The notes: generated by a model not told the origin, from the sequence alone. DNA of 64,000 nucleotides from Pholis gunnellus (GCA_910591455.2 OU342806.1:25814922-25878921); one strand, 5' to 3'. Shown: positions 20,691 to 33,314, numbered from the stretch's first letter. Numbers and translations: made by a program.

Positions 20691-22389
20691 ACCTTTTGCC
20701 CATGAAGAACACAAGCAAAGTCTTGTCCAGGTTAACCTTTAGGCAGTTCTTCAACGTAATTATTGAGGTCAAGAAGAAAGAAAGACTTCAGTGACCCCAC
20801 TGATACGAAGCATCTTCATTAAGAGTAGGCCTATGAACTCTCTCTATAGTCTCCTAAAGCATCCTGGAATGTAATGGTGGTGATGGGGAGGTAGTGTGTT
20901 GTGCAGTAGCAGGTGAAGACAAAGACAGAATGGCAATGAGGGATATGATTTGGAAGATATAGCAGAAACGTTCTCATAGAGGAATAAATTCTTTCTTATC
21001 TTATGATAATGGTGACCTTAAGAAAAACTTAATTTGACCATGTAACTGGTGGTGGAGGTAAGACAAGCCACAATTTACCCCCTTACCACCAGATTATCAC
21101 CTCAAACCAGCCTCCACTCAGTCAACACACCACATATTTTACTGACTGCAGCCAACTTAGAGGAGGGGAGCATTAGCAATGTTAGAACATCTTGTGGCAT
21201 GGCCTGCTGCTCTGTTTTAGGACGTCCCATAACATTTAAGACAAAGAAAGTCCCTAGCCATTTAATATATGACATGATGTTATCCCTGCAGGCCATTTCT
21301 GACATATGTGGCCAGACATTCGCTGACAACCGGAGCATGGTGAACCTGACAACATTCGTAAGGTTGACTGTGCTGTTACACAAAACCGAAATAGATCTGT
21401 GTTTTTACAGTACAGTAGAGGTGTACAGATCCACTTTCTCTGGTTGAGATTCTGACCATTACTGCTTATCACCACAAATGTGCTATCCCACTCCTTTCCT
21501 CTGTCTTTCATCTTGAAAATCCATAAAGCCTATCTTGTTGGAAAATGCAGACCCAGGTAGTCCTTATTACTAATATAGTTACTTTACACATTGAGGGAAT
21601 GTAAGACTTAAATACCCTTTTTAAAAGTCGATAAACAGCCTGTTCAGACAGTGTGGAGTAACCATCAACTTTTGTTTCTCTAATACTAATAAACTAAAAG
21701 GGAGAGGCAGAAGGGACAAATGGACATGAGCGAGACAAGCTAAACTGTGACTTGAGACCCCTTGTATCCAATTAGCTTTTTATAGAATTAGTATCTTTCC
21801 AATGATTCCGATAAGCCTCACTTCACAGCAAACATTTAATCTGGTCATAACAGGAAAAGCATAGGTGGACCTAATGATGGTAGTGGGTGAAAAGAAGCCA
21901 TTGCTGTCAGTTGCTTCAGATGGTGGAAGTGATGAAGCAGCTGTGAAGGAGCACATCAGCGGCTGCAGTTGAAGAGATGCTCATCAAAGAGACTGCTTGA
22001 TTTAATACAGGGGTGACACTGACATGCTCCCTCAGTTTGACCCTCTGAATCTTTAGAGGAACAGGTCACTGTCACTAACAAACCCATCTCTAACAAATGA
22101 AACTAATTCGAGCCATTACTTCCGATTGATTGATTTTAGAGCTTAAATTAATGCTCAGTTCCCCATTGACAGCAGTTGTGAATGCCAATAATTGGTTACC
22201 CCAGGCCTTTGCACATGAACAATATGGACTTATTGACAGAATGAATGACGAAATTGACACTGACAGGGAAATTAGAAAATTAATGTTCTAGCCAAGATTT
22301 TCTATCCAGGCTCTCGGAGAGCCATTAGTCAGAGAGGGTTTCCATTGATGTGGAGATTGACATTGACTAGAGGAAGTGTTCACTCAGCG
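20691..22389. other. Non-coding stretch with an unrecognised 132-codon ORF
   Basis: A plus-strand frame at 21,049-21,447 is the longest non-transposon ORF nearby but shows no domain. Opposing frames of 85-93 codons overlap it, which suggests low stop density rather than coding. Confidence 0.4.
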
Positions 22390-22870
22390 GCAACAGTAAT
22401 AAATGTAAGCTCACTGAAGCACAATGTTATTAAGATCCACTGCCCGGTTGTTTTATAAAAGGCATCTGTTTTTATTTATGCTCCCGACATTATAGAGATT
22501 TAAAAGTGGATGGAGGGGGTACTTAAAAATCCAAACCGTCATCTCCATAATCTCCAGCTCAGTAGGCTCCGCTGGAGTGAGAGAATGAAAATTACAGCCT
22601 GTCAGGCATCAATGACATAGAGAAATAGGAAAATGGTTGACTTTTAACAGCCAGCCTTTCCTCTTAGATGCCCACCAAAAACATTCTTGCTGCTCCATTT
22701 AACACTATGTCAGGCAAGGTCACTCCCCCTTGCTAAAGTCTGCTGGGGAATTGAACCTGCATTTTCTCAACTGAGGATGAAACAGAGATAATTGTGCAGT
22801 GAAAGCTTAATTGAGCTAATGTTCCATAATTAAAACAAAGCAAAGGCAGGTGTGAGTGCTCCGAAGATAT
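22390..22870. promoter_or_regulatory. Candidate conserved non-coding element (unproven)
   Basis: This block is low in simple repeats and has no transposon signature. It has several TAAT/ATTA homeodomain-type cores and an AACAAAG Sox-type motif near 22,836 (aattaaaacaaagcaaagg). These features are typical of vertebrate developmental enhancers but also occur by chance in AT-rich DNA. Confidence 0.2.
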
Positions 22871-23981
22871 ATAGAGACCAACATTCTTTGTAATTCAGGT
22901 AGCTTCTGAAAAGGTTACTTGCTGTTACAATGTTATTGTACCAGAGAAGTGAGGAGACGCTACTTTGTTAGCTATTCTACAGGGTTCAATAGAAAATGCA
23001 AAATACAGGCACTACAGTTTTTTTGCAACAATATGTTTTGCCTGTCCTGATTTTACTTCTTTACTTGCCAATATCAGTTTAATATTACTTACTACATTAC
23101 TACAGAAGAGGACGGTGTGAGCATGCAGATCTCATTATAACCTGCATTACAGGCATTTAAATACTTTACAAAACAAAAGGATTATTCCCTCTATCTGACT
23201 TGGACCCAGCCATGGGAACATATTACAAACACATGACAAATGTGTAGCATTGACAGCTCCATATGAGGTTATTTCAGTCAAACAATTATTCATTATTATT
23301 ATTAATCAGGGTGAGTACAGGGGCATAACACAGAGCTGTGAGCGTGCCACACTTCTCACAGCTTTGCTGTTCTTTTAGGATTGAAGGTTGTCTAAATCCT
23401 GTTCAGAGCATTCAGATGTGAGATCTATACTGTATCTCAACACTGTTCCAGATACATGGGCTCTATTTTTTCATTATTCCATTTGTGGATATGTCACTAC
23501 AAAATATGATAATCGTCCCACTGTCAAGATAGGTCAAACCTCCTTATCAGTCAAAGCTGATTTCAAGTGAAATGGACATCAGTGGACATGCTACCCTTTC
23601 CCACTTTTTTGTTACATGTTTGTCTTTCTTTCTTTTTCATTTCCTCAAACAGGTCAAGCAACACTAAGTTAAATATGTAAATGAAATTGTTTATTGTTTG
23701 GGAGGAGTTCACATGTGCCCCTTAGTGCTTTTCTAGGGGGACACTGTTTATTGGGGAGACAATATACAACAATGTGAAAACTGGTCACATAGTAAGTGAT
23801 ACAAAATTGTATTAAAATAAATTGAGGATCCAAAGTAGATATATTCCACTTACACCTAATGTCATTTTAGACTACACTGAAGATATTCAAATTCTTTCAT
23901 GAAAAAATAATCAAAAGCGACAATATATCCACATTTATATATACAAATGACTGCTATGTAACTAACGCCTGTGGTGACTGC
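22871..23981. other. Non-coding stretch, nothing recognised
   Basis: No element end or coding frame is supported. Confidence 0.4.
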
Positions 23982-24644
23982 TGTTAGGTCATATGGCGAT
24001 CTGAAGCTCAACATATCAGATGCAATGGTAACTGCTCAGACTGCTTGTGGCTTGCAGTTTGGCTGCTGTGCTAATGCTATAACACAGACAGGACACGCTG
24101 CTGCTCAGCTCTAAGAGCTCCGGAGATCCTGATTCAGGTGATGAGCTGGTGATATTTGTTTACCATCTGCTAGCATTAGCTTTCAAATGCTACCTAGCTA
24201 GACCATGTGGGAGCTATAAAATGGCGTGTGCAGTTTGCTTCTGTTGGAAAAGTACACTCGCTACAATTTTAGTTGTTAGAGTTCCCTCTCTAACAATCCA
24301 TCCTTTGCTTTTATAAATATACAAATTGGTGTGTGCACGTTTCGCAAACAGTTGAATATTGTTGTTTGGTTAATGTGACATGGAATTAACGACAGCTAGA
24401 GACATTTTGTTTGCGTGATTTCAGAGGTTAGTTAGTTAGGCCAAGTTTTGTTATATTTGTTTCAATTGTTTGGCACGACCACACCTGTCCCATCCTCTCC
24501 CAGTCTTGTGTTAAGACTCACTCATATTTGACTGTACGTGAGCTTAATAAATATTTATGGTACATGGGCTACTCGTTCATCATTTGGGTTGTTTTTATGT
24601 TCGTCCCTAATCCTTCCCTGGACCAACCGAACGGGGACGTAACA
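23982..24644 (+). mobile_element. LTR-like block, probable old solo LTR
   Basis: The block begins TGTTAGGTC and ends GACGTAACA, imperfect inverted ends of the TG...CA type. Inside are a TATAAAA near 24,215 and an AATAAA at 24,546-24,551, spaced as promoter and poly(A) site of an LTR, with a GC-richer 3' part. No clean target duplication is visible (flanks gactgc and acgtg), so the start is uncertain. Confidence 0.4.
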
Positions 24645-26856
24645 ACGTGTACAGTTTGGGGCCCACATTTAAGCTTACAAGCTTAATGCTTTTGATTGGA
24701 CCTAAGTGATTGGAGACCATTGTGGTCATCCTTGAACTCTATGGCAGGCTGCCGGGGACATTGAAAACACAAAAAAGCATCTCTGAAGTGCACAGCTCTG
24801 TGTCAATGTGGAGGAGACTTTGAAGGAGACGGTGAAGAAAAGGTCCAACAACAGCAATCATTCTCGGACGCAAATCTTTTGAGTTTGACGAATTATTTTT
24901 AAGTTGTCAGGGTTAATGAACAAAATGATTAAGCTTTTAAAACTCTACACAGACATATTTTGAAGGCTAGCCTGGGCTCTCAGATACTGTGATTTCCTTC
25001 TCATGTCACTGAATTCACTATGACTAACTATTCTTCATCTGAACAGTGATGTTGTAATCCTTGACCATCAAACATAGAGGTAGACATAACTGTGAGATCA
25101 TGTTTGATTTATGAAATATGATGCAAAATACATCATTTAGTTTGACTGAAAGTAATTATCTGACACAAGGAGTTTTTCCGATGGCTCCATTCTTGAAAAT
25201 GTTCAGGCGATCAAGCTGTCCAAGTCTACCACGTGCTTTTATGAATAAGTGAACATATCACTTCAAATTCACATGGAATATTTAATGTGTATTTAAATTG
25301 CAAGAGCAAAGGAAATATTAACCTGAAAGTCAAAATGCTAATCAAAACAACCCACTGTGGGGAACTTAATGCATGGTTAAAGGCTATTTCAACACTATTT
25401 TTATTCAGTTGCTGCTTTATTCAGTTGATGCTTCTCACATCTACCAGGTTTTTATGAAGGCTTCCTAAGGATCTTGACATAGGTGTAATTTCAGTGGCAG
25501 GTACAACGTTAATGTGTTAATAGGCATGTTAGGATCCTGATGGACAGCGACTTTACGGGGGTGCATTTTACAGTCATCTGACACTTTCACCATCCACAGG
25601 CCATTTGGTTTAGTTACCATACAGCTGAGCAAACAATTTATGCCTTCAGGTTGAGTAGTTCATATATCAACCCTTATAAAGTTATGAGAAGGACATATTG
25701 GAAGATTTAGAGCACATACATGGCACTGAGAGAAAGTTAGTGTCAACTTTTAGATGAGTGTGTCAATTATCTGTTCTTGTTTTATTGGTGACCTTTACAG
25801 CTTTTCTAGTATTGATTTTGCAATGCGCTTCTCTCTTAAAATAATACAATAAACACTTATGGTATTTTTCACACTGGATTTCCCATGTGTTTGTGTCTAT
25901 GCTACTAATGGGGACAATTTCTGAAATTGGTCCAGTATTGAGCGAGAACCCTGCAGAGCAGCTGCTGAGTGGGCTGCGATTTAATCATATCAGAAAGCTC
26001 CTCACTGTCAATGTACATCCACAAAAAGTGCTGTTTTTGACCACTGAGAAGTCAGATTGTTAAGATGTCTGACAACATCATGGAGAGGCTTACAAGGAAA
26101 TAATGCGTTTTTCTTTAACTTTCACATGATCCGGTCTGTTTGTCATTGTGTCGAACCAAGTCTCACTCAAGGAGAAGTCTCGTTCTGAAATCTCGCGTCA
26201 CATCCACATTGTTGAAATCAGCTAACGATGCAGCCATGACCTTTAAAATCTTTCAGACAACACAAAGCTATGCTTTCTGAAGTCAAACACAACACACTCT
26301 GACAACACCAGCACTACTCTCTCCAACTCTCTTTCGTTTCCACCGTTGTCTTCCAGCAAAAATGCCTGCCAATCACATCTTTAAAGCTGTTATGGCAAAT
26401 GTGTTACATAGAGTTGTCTAAAACGCATCCAACAGATTAGGACCAACATTCATTTAAAGTACATTTTCTGGCCAACTGATGAATATGAAACCAATATTTA
26501 GTCTCCCTTTACCTCCGTTTTGGTCTCTACCAACTTCTGGGAAAAAAAAAATAGAAAATCTGTGTTCATCATGCTAGATGTTACAAAGTGTAATTGTCTA
26601 CATTTTGGTGCTGGACAAGTAGCGCACAGCAAGTTTATCAGAGGTTTTTCACTGAAAACATCCGTAGAGCTGAGGAAAACTGCAAAGTTGTGTACTATTT
26701 TGTGATTTCATCCTCGTGCACAGTTGTTCTATCAAACCTTTCTATTTCCTGAAAACAGCTGCCAGCTGCAGCTGGATGTGCGATAAGAGACCATTGAGCT
26801 GAAAGTTGTTAGCAGGCTCTGTAGAGCTGAGGGGAACTGCAGGGTTGCGTGATAAT
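24645..26856. other. Non-coding stretch, nothing recognised
   Basis: AT-rich unique-looking DNA without element ends, microsatellites or convincing ORFs. Confidence 0.4.
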
Positions 26857-27012
26857 TACCTCCACCAAGGAGGTTCTGTTTTAGGCTTGCTTGTCTGTTT
26901 GTCAGTAGGATTAGGGAATAACTACCGGCCTTAAACTTGATGGAAGGGTGCAGCATGGGCCAAGGAAGAGTCCATGACACTTTGGAGGGGATCTGAATCA
27001 CAAGGCGGATAC
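26857..27012 (+). repeat. Fragment of a widespread 'cctccaccaaggaggtt' repeat
   Basis: The text attacctccaccaaggaggt, cttgtctgtttgtcag, ggaagggtgcagcatgggcc and aaggaagag matches a dispersed repeat seen in many aquatic animal genomes. It is diverged and truncated. I cannot name its class with certainty. Confidence 0.6.
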
Positions 27013-27630
27013 ACGCAGTATTTTTCTTTTATGCAAACAACCTAAGGGGATATCTGCACTCTCCAAGTGCCCTTCTAGTTTGCTCTTGGTCTGTCGGTAT
27101 GGTATACAATTGATTAGAGGCTTGGAAATTCTGGTCCTGGTTGACTTCTCAGAACCTGTGTGCAGTTTACACAGTTCCCAGAGATCTGTTAACAAATATA
27201 CCTGAAACAGCTACTCATGTATCTGATTACAGTGAAGTCAAACTAACTTTGGGCTTTTTTGGTCATTGACAATAATAACCTTATAAAGTTGACAATGCAA
27301 ACAAGTTACAAACTGTTATGTAAATACTGCTGAAGTCCATTAGATACTCCCCAAGTCTCCACCAATTCCTGAAGGAAACATCGGTTTTAGATGCTACAGT
27401 CTACGCTGTTTCACTCGCTAGCTAACTAGCATTGTCATTCTGTGTTTAGCAGTTACGTGTACAGTGGGTCATTAAGACATGAGAGCTGTAAGACTGAGCT
27501 GAAACATTCTAACATGCTAGAACCATAGACCAGATGGGACCTGCAAAGTCCAGTGATTATTGTCTGTAATGTGATCACCATCGACATTACACATTGTCAG
27601 TTTATCCAATGTTGATATTAAAAAATAATT
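27013..27630. other. Non-coding stretch, nothing recognised
   Basis: Small overlapping open frames only. Confidence 0.4.
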
Positions 27631-27904
27631 TGTAAATGGACTATAGTGCTTTTCTATTCTTCTGACCACTCAAAGCTCTTTAACACGACATGTCATCATT
27701 CAGCCATTCACACCCATTCACACTCTGATGGGAGGGGCTACCATGCAAGGTGCCACCTGCCTACCAGGACTAACTAACATTCATACAACATTCATAGACC
27801 ACCGGCACAGCTACAGGAACAACTTAGGGTTAAGTGTCTTGACCAAGGACACATGGACATGGACTAGTGGAGCCGGGGATCTACCGCTAAGCCACATTCG
27901 CCCC
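27631..27904 (+). repeat. Teleost interspersed repeat starting tgtaaatggact
   Basis: Begins tgtaaatggactatagtgct and continues through gaccactcaaagctcttta, cattcacacccattcacac, ggctaccatgcaaggtgcc, ttgaccaaggacacatggac and agccggggatctacc. Fragments of the same family lie at 20,537-20,690 and 51,041-51,195. The 131-codon frame across it is not a gene. Confidence 0.7.
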
Positions 27905-29331
27905 ATTTGTGCAACTTTATGGACTAACTGTGCATATATCCATGTTTTAACACAACTTTTACTGCTGCAGTCTTTTACTCGACCTACTAGAATAAATTTA
28001 ATTAGGTTATTTTACAAAAGTATTATAGGAAGCGCCACTGTTGCAATCAGTACAATGTATAATTTATCTTGTGGCTACATTATCCCCATCTGTTGGGTTC
28101 ACAAGAACACCGGTGCATTATAATAACTGCACTCACAGTATCTTTACCAAATAAATGGATTATGTTAAATTAACTTTAACACCTACATAATTATAATTTA
28201 AATATAGTATATCAGAGACTTGGAAACATGCTAATGATGGATCTAATTACAGCCGTATAATTATTAAGGATGATAAATGAATTGCCACTGAAAACCAAGA
28301 TCATTTATTTATTTTTTTTACCTCAGTTCCAAGCCAAAATCTTTCTTTCTATTTAAATGACACCTTGTATAACTTGGCCTCAGCCAACCAACTTTTCTTA
28401 CATTGTTATGATGAACTGAGGCATTGTGAGAGCTAAATATAGCTGACGGCTGGTAGGATGGATTGAAGGTGACGTTATATCTTGGAGGGAAATTACTTGA
28501 GCTTAATGAAGTACATAACTCAACGCTCACCTGCTGCCCACACTGCATAGCAGACTCAATCTACAAGGACAATTAGAGGGCATTATACACACTTGTAGAG
28601 TGTAGTAGTTCATTTTCCCTGCAAGCTCCTCCACTGAGACCTCTTTCCAGCCTGACCCAATTTGTGGGGGAAAATTATGACTCAATCATTACTTTTAATC
28701 ATCAATCATTTCAAAAGATAATGTTTTTTGTATTTCCTGTGTGTCAAATGTTAAGGGCCTCTAGGTTTAGCTAAAGTATTTGTAGTTAACACGTCCACAT
28801 ATATTATAAAACCAATCCGTTTTCACTGCCAATTACCTCAGCTTGGTCAGTGCTACTCAGTGTGTGATACCAACGCAACTAGTCACCCTACTACCACCCT
28901 AACTAACTCCAATGTAACCCACCCATGTCATTATTAGATGCTCAGAGCAGAGGCGATAGTATAACAAGTGAAAAGGTCCGCTTAGGGCAAATTAGAGGGG
29001 TGCAACACAGGACTTTCACCCAGGAGACTGCTGGACTAAACATCGATGTTGACATTTTGTAACATCAGTCATTTGTCATGTGAGTCACATGACTCGTTAG
29101 TCAAGTAAAAGTCATACATGCTCTTGTTACCTAAACTGTTAATGTGGACATTCAATAACAAGCGTATATTGACACGGCGTCCCTGAAACGTCCAAAACTG
29201 AACCTAGAGCATCATAGTTCAAAGCAAGGGGCCGCTGACCAAATGTTGGTATTATTGCGACTTGGGAGTGAGAATGAATTGTATTAAATATTTGTTATGA
29301 TGCCGCATATTATACATTATATATGATTCAG
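27905..29331. other. Non-coding stretch, nothing recognised
   Basis: No supported gene or element end. Confidence 0.4.
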
Positions 29332-29468
29332 CAGTGGTGGAAGAAGTACTAAGAACCTTTACTGTAGTACAGCAATGTAAAAAGTACTAATTTACAAGCT
29401 AAAAGTTAAACAATATTATCGACAAAATCTCAAAAATACTTAGAAATTAAACCAACACATTTTTTGAC

Positions 29469-29478
<10 letters not shown>

Positions 29479-29510
<32 letters not shown>
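29479..29510. repeat. TG/TA microsatellite
   Basis: gtgtgtgtat passes into an uninterrupted TA run directly before the hAT-type insert. Confidence 0.9.
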
Positions 29511-29516
<6 letters not shown>

Positions 29517-30230
29517 TAGTGCTGGGCAAGTTAACGCGTTAACACATTAACGCTGACAATTATTTTATCGAGTGTTAACGCAGTTCTTTTTTTTTAACAC
29601 AAGAACCGGGCAGCGAGCGGTGAACTGCTGTTTGTGTGGCGTCTCTTCCTGTTTCCTTCACCTACATTCCCCTGGGTCCTAAGTCCCTCCATGTACAGCT
29701 TACATTTATAACAAATACCACACATATTACGGTAATCAACGTTGCATATGTGTCTGACCAAAATACCAAAAAAAGCAAAAAATAAATGATTAATTTAAAT
29801 TAATGTTTGAGTTTTTAAAGTGTTTTTGTTTGGAATAAGTATAATAAGCATATCATTTATTTATCGCTGCTGAGAATTTAACAAACATAAAAAAAAGAAA
29901 AAACATGAAGTAGATAGGTTTGCATTTTTCAAGGTGTATATTTCAAATTGCATCTATTACACACATAACGTTCTGAACACCAGCTGAATATCTATCATCG
30001 GAATCATTATAAATGTATTATAACTGCTACTGTGTAAAGGGAATACTGCTGTTAAAAAGCACCTTATTTGTTTAAAGTGTTTGCAAACCAAATGTTATTG
30101 CACTTTTGTTCATATAGCAGTACTTTTAAAATAAAAGTGCGCAATACACTACTTTTGAATTCATTTTTTAATTTTGCGCATAACAATGAGATTAATCGCG
30201 ATTACAAATTGTAATCATTGCCCAGCACTA
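29517..30230. mobile_element. hAT-type non-autonomous DNA transposon (about 714 bp) in an AT microsatellite
   Basis: Ends TAGTGCTGGGCAA and TTGCCCAGCACTA are exact 13-bp inverted repeats. Flanking direct repeats are ACATAT (29,511-29,516 and 30,231-30,236). The 8-mer ACATATTA also occurs at 29,511-29,518 and 30,231-30,238, so the exact left edge is ambiguous by two bases. Subterminal motifs gttaacgcgttaac on the left and attaatcgcgattac on the right are themselves palindromic. There is no transposase. Confidence 0.8.
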
Positions 30231-30479
30231 ACATATTAATTATATATAGCTTTTTCAGTAAAAAGTTTCAAATCTGAAAAAAGCATGAAATGGAAATACA
30301 TTGTACTTGATTACTGCCTTTCACTGCTTTACTGCCTCAGACAATGCTCCTGTTCATATTTTTTTGCCCTGGTATTGTGAATCATTTTCAACCTTCCCAA
30401 GGCTCCAAATGCTCCAAAATCTTTTTGACAAAGGTATCTGTAACATCAAAGGCAACTCTGGCAATATAAACCCCAAATA

Positions 30480-31150
30480 ATGTTTTATCATAGCACCAAA
30501 GAGGGTTAGTGTAGATCTTCACAGGGTTAACTGTTTCAAAATTGTTGGGGTAGTAGATTGGAAGTGAAGGACGTGCTCCTGGGCGAGAGAGGGGAGAGTG
30601 GATGAGAGAGCGGCCCTAATGCGGCATCTCATTACAACCTCTGTCAGGATCCCTCTATTCTACCACCAGCTCCCCTTAACTTGGTAAGAATCCAACTGTC
30701 GTTTCGAGTGAGTGTGCCGCCAAGGAGGCATTTACAAATAAATGAAAAATGTCACATTTGATTTCACTCCTCTCGGACTGCGGCGCCTCAGCTTTGTCAC
30801 AAACTGTCTTTGTTGTTCTGGTCTTTCGCAGGTCCTGCTCCCGGTCGCTGTGGATAGGTTCTGGCAGGTTCAGGCCCCCTGCATCTCTCCCAGGGTAAGC
30901 CCGCAGACAATGACCTTCCCTTATTGTTGTTCAAACTGATTCCGCCTTTTCCACCCCCTGCCTGTCCTTGAATGGCAGCGAGCGAGCAGGAAGTTGGAGC
31001 TGGTTTGCGATGATGGGAATATAAAGAGCTGGTAAAATGGCGTGGCATATCGTTTAGGGAGTCAGCATGGTATCGTCTTTAACCCTTGGCTTTGTGGTTC
31101 GCTACTGCTGCCACCGCCACAAAGGCAGAGAATTAAAGAAACACTGCACC
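30480..31150. other. Non-repetitive, GC-richer patch; possible exon and promoter surroundings
   Basis: This is the only clearly GC-richer patch nearby without transposon features. It holds the candidate 63-bp exon at 30,832-30,894 and a tataaag (31,020-31,026) followed by atggcgtgg near 31,037. No transcription evidence is available. Confidence 0.3.
30832..30894 (+). other. Candidate 63-bp exon with strong splice sites
   Basis: A pyrimidine-rich tract (ctttgttgttctggtctttcgcag) precedes, and CAGG|gtaagc follows, a near-consensus donor. The length is a multiple of three. Two of three frames are open; one reads V-L-L-P-V-A-V-D-R-F-W-Q-V-Q-A. It could also be a 5' UTR exon or chance. Confidence 0.25.
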
Positions 31151-31855
31151 TTTTTGATCTCGTATGTTTGCTGAGGTTATTTCAGTTTGGAATTTAATGG
31201 AGAAATGTCGCTTTGCTTTTTATCATTTCAGGACTGAAACGATATGACTTTGGATATTTCTGCATTTTATTTACAGCGCTGTATGATCGCTTTTAATAAA
31301 ATAGTGTAAGATATGATCGCTGCACAGGAGAATTTATATTATCATATGCCCATAATGACTATAACATTTACATTGTTACATTGTTGATAGCAATATAATC
31401 AAATTACAGCTTGAAGGTTTATTTTTGATCAATGAAATGCAAAATGCTCCGCTGAATGTTAAGAAAAATGTCATACTATCCCGTTAAAAAAATGCAATAG
31501 CCTTTTGGAACCGATTCATCGGACAAATGTTATAGGATTTCAGATCCGTACACAACGCACAATGTTTACATTCTGTTGGTCTTTCAAACTACAAATAATG
31601 TCAATTTCATTTTGAATCACAATCATTCATTTTACTGTGCAGTCCATTCCTGTGATTTGTGAAGCCATTTTAGATTCCGCCTCACAGTATTCGCCTTATT
31701 TCTTTCGGTTTGTACCCACAAAACACTTTTCTAATCGCTTCAAGGCATGTTTATGAGGATTTCCCTTCAGCTCCATGACACTTAACACTGATATCGTTTA
31801 AGAAATATGCAGATAAGTATGCTTCACTATGTATACAAAGATTTATATACATAAT
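31151..31855. other. Non-coding stretch, nothing recognised
   Basis: AT-rich DNA leading into the TA microsatellite. Confidence 0.4.
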
Positions 31856-31903
31856 GTGTGTGTGTATATATATATATATACATATATATATATCTATATA
31901 TAC

Positions 31904-31963
<60 letters not shown>
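31856..31963. repeat. Complex TG/TA microsatellite
   Basis: tgtgtgtgtgtatatat is followed by interrupted TA and catata units and a final long TA run. The Ile-Tyr repeat ORFs on both strands are artefacts of this. Confidence 0.95.
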
Positions 31964-31966
<3 letters not shown>

Positions 31967-31998
31967 ATAATAACTACTACAGCCTTCAGCCTCTACCA

Positions 31999-32633
31999 CA
32001 GGGGTCTCAAACTCAAGGCCCGCGGGCCGAATCCAGCCCACCACGTCAATTTATGTGGCCCACGAATCCGCCAGCAAAAGAAATAAAAAGTTAGACTTGA
32101 TAATAAAAATATCCCCATAGTCGAAGTTATGAGATAGAAAGTCAAAATGATGAGATACTTAACAGTCATAGAAGCAGCTCTTTGGCTGGTTACTCTACAT
32201 TTGACATATAAATGTATTGTGAGTACATTGAAGACGACATAAACGTGGCTTTACAACACATGAAATACTTCACGTGGGATTGTGCAAACGCATCCTTGAA
32301 AGGATTTTAAGCTTTGAACAAAGTTATTGTAATAACTTGTGTTTATTTGTCTTTGCTATTTTCTTTAGTTTGATAGAGTAATGTGTGTTTCTTAACCCTA
32401 AATTAAAAGGATTTAAGTTATAATAACAGAAATGTGCTTAAATATATCTTTACATTTATATAACTGCATGTACAATATTTTAACACTTGAATAAACAATA
32501 ATCAAATGCAGAGACAGTTATTTACCAATATTTTAGGAGTAGTTACATTTACAGTCTTACATTTACAACCGGCCCTTTGAGGGCGACCGTGATGCTGATG
32601 TGGCCCAGAGTGAAGATGAGTTTGAGACCCCTG
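31999..32633. mobile_element. hAT-type non-autonomous DNA transposon (635 bp), perfect TSD
   Basis: The ends CAGGGGTCTCAAACTCA and TGAGTTTGAGACCCCTG are exact 17-bp inverted repeats. The 8-bp duplication CTCTACCA is perfect (31,991-31,998 and 32,634-32,641), as expected for hAT. The termini resemble the Charlie/Tip100-like CAGGGGTCTCAAACT class. Internal sequence has no transposase. Subterminal aaggcccgcgggccgaat is a GC palindrome. Confidence 0.92.
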
Positions 32634-33256
32634 CTCTACCATAACCACACATCCTCATCATGCTGCTGCTAAATGTACCTGTACCATCAAACAACATCAA
32701 ACACTGCCACGTCTTTGAAACTGTGTTGTCAGATGTAAGGCACTCTTTATGTTAGTGTGTGTTTTTAATGGCATGTTAGAAGGATCCATTATCCCGCAGC
32801 ACGTCAACCCTGTCTGAACCAACCAAATGCTTGTTTTGATGTTGAAAATCACCCTGACAAACGTCTTTTTCATTAAGGACAATTCCCATCAGTCTGCTAA
32901 TGCAGTCGCTTCAAAGACAACACATGAGCACACTACAACCACTTCAGATTTCACATCACGTTCTTGACGTATTTATATCCTCAACACTTGTCTAAACACT
33001 TGACAGTACTATACATGTATGCTTTTAGAAGTTGTTACAAGACTTTACTTCTAACAATTCTCACGCCTCTTTCAACAATTATTGGAAAACAAGTATGTTG
33101 GAGAGAAAATGCTTTTACTCACCTGCTGCTGCCCTTAACCATCTCAGCACATCAACTGGTGTACGCTCCATAAGGCTCCATAAGGGCACAGAGTACAAAT
33201 TCCCCAGGTTTTTTGGAATGGGCTGTTAAGCCTCTTTAGTAACACTTTTAAAGAGC

Positions 33257-33314
33257 GTGTGTGTGTAGTGGTGGTGGTGGTGGTGGGTGGTGGGTGGTGG
33301 GGGGGGGGGGGGCA
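33257..33314. repeat. GT/GTGG simple repeat with terminal G-run
   Basis: gtgtgtgtagtggtggtggt grades into gggtggtggg and a run of about 15 G. On one strand it is G-quadruplex-prone. Confidence 0.85.

Larger units (their letters stand above)
29332..30325 (+). mobile_element. Fish MITE-like repeat (cagtggtggaagaagtact start), split by microsatellite and hAT insert
   Basis: The left part (29,332-29,465) begins cagtggtggaagaagtacta and has the alternating 'aagtactaatttacaag' text of a very common teleost repeat. The right part (30,239-30,325) continues with cagtaaaaagtt and gcatgaaatggaaatacatt, the later text of the same repeat. Between them are a TA microsatellite and a hAT-type insert. The right terminal repeat is not clear. 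Confidence 0.6.

Noticed and set aside
21049..21447. 132-codon ORF
   Set aside because: No recognisable domain, and opposing frames of similar length overlap it; no splice or promoter support.
27728..28123. 131-codon ORF
   Set aside because: Its first half is a dispersed teleost repeat.
31751..32094. ORFs rich in Ile-Tyr on both strands
   Set aside because: They translate a TA/TG microsatellite and run into the hAT MITE; not genes.
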